From Caenorhabditis remanei (lineage: Eukaryota; Nematoda; Chromadorea; Rhabditida; Rhabditidae): DNA of 64,000 bases. The notes beneath the pieces were generated by a model. The model was not told the origin of the DNA. It was given only the letters and a program-made list of their open reading frames with translations, and made no database searches. Location of the stretch: contig NC_071330.1 of the NCBI RefSeq assembly GCF_010183535.1, positions 2,709,717 through 2,773,716 of the forward strand, given 5' to 3'. Each line of letters starts with the position of its first letter. Positions within the stretch are counted from its first letter, which is position 1. Below, in pieces: positions 63,901 through 64,000 of the stretch. A program made the translations under genes and the position numbers.

Positions 63901-64000
63901 TCTACTATTCACAGTTTTCCCATATAAAAAAAATTCTCCATGTTTTTCTGAACAATTCTATTTCACAACCTCTGAAAAAAGTGAGGGAAAAAAGAAAATG

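Overview
The window is nuclear DNA of a nematode, almost certainly a Caenorhabditis species. Introns are short (about 45-60 bases) and nearly all end in TTTTCAG or TTTCCAG. Many start codons lie just after a TTTCAG that would serve as a spliced-leader acceptor. Conserved genes are recognisable at residue level: PP1 gsp-2, kinesin-associated protein kap-1, HMG-CoA reductase hmgr-1, an Eco1/ESCO cohesin acetyltransferase and a BCAS3/Rudhira homologue. From memory, the C. elegans counterparts of kap-1, hmgr-1, ESCO and gsp-2 are all on chromosome III, which would fit a conserved linkage group. I cannot name the species.

Layout. 1-26 kb is a fast-evolving, repeat-rich segment. It holds a broken PP1-like gene, a 1.6-kb foldback element flanked by TTAA, a second PP1-like gene with altered catalytic motifs, and a decayed SET-domain gene. 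Next come a GC-rich hAT-type MITE, a small two-exon-plus gene, and an inverted-repeat element carrying a 71-bp minisatellite. A WSN-like secreted/membrane protein gene (10.4-20.1 kb) follows, split by a 5.7-kb two-gene DNA transposon. Two paralogous minus-strand membrane proteins with lysine-rich tails and two very small membrane proteins complete this part.

26-60 kb is the conserved housekeeping part. It runs: a small unknown gene, hmgr-1 (minus), and ESCO (plus) with a 3.9-kb intron hosting two duplicated minus-strand four-TM genes. Then come an unknown 246-residue gene (minus), BCAS3 (minus), gsp-2 (plus), kap-1 (plus), and a single-pass membrane protein gene only 119 bases behind kap-1 and probably in an operon with it. 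Nearly every long intron here is filled with a different inverted-repeat or satellite family.

Most notable. (1) A CACTA/Mirage/Chapaev-like transposon with inverted ends, subterminal repeats and two genes. Removing it plus one copy of a TT duplication restores the host reading frame exactly. (2) Nested hAT-type MITEs with perfect or near-perfect 8-bp target duplications, the outer one sitting inside a tRNA-derived repeat. (3) A PP1-like protein that keeps its metal ligands but has changed the residues around them. (4) An HMG-CoA reductase with no membrane/sterol-sensing region that still keeps the AMPK-site serine context. All gene models are read by eye from splice consensus, frame and family similarity; no alignment or search was run.
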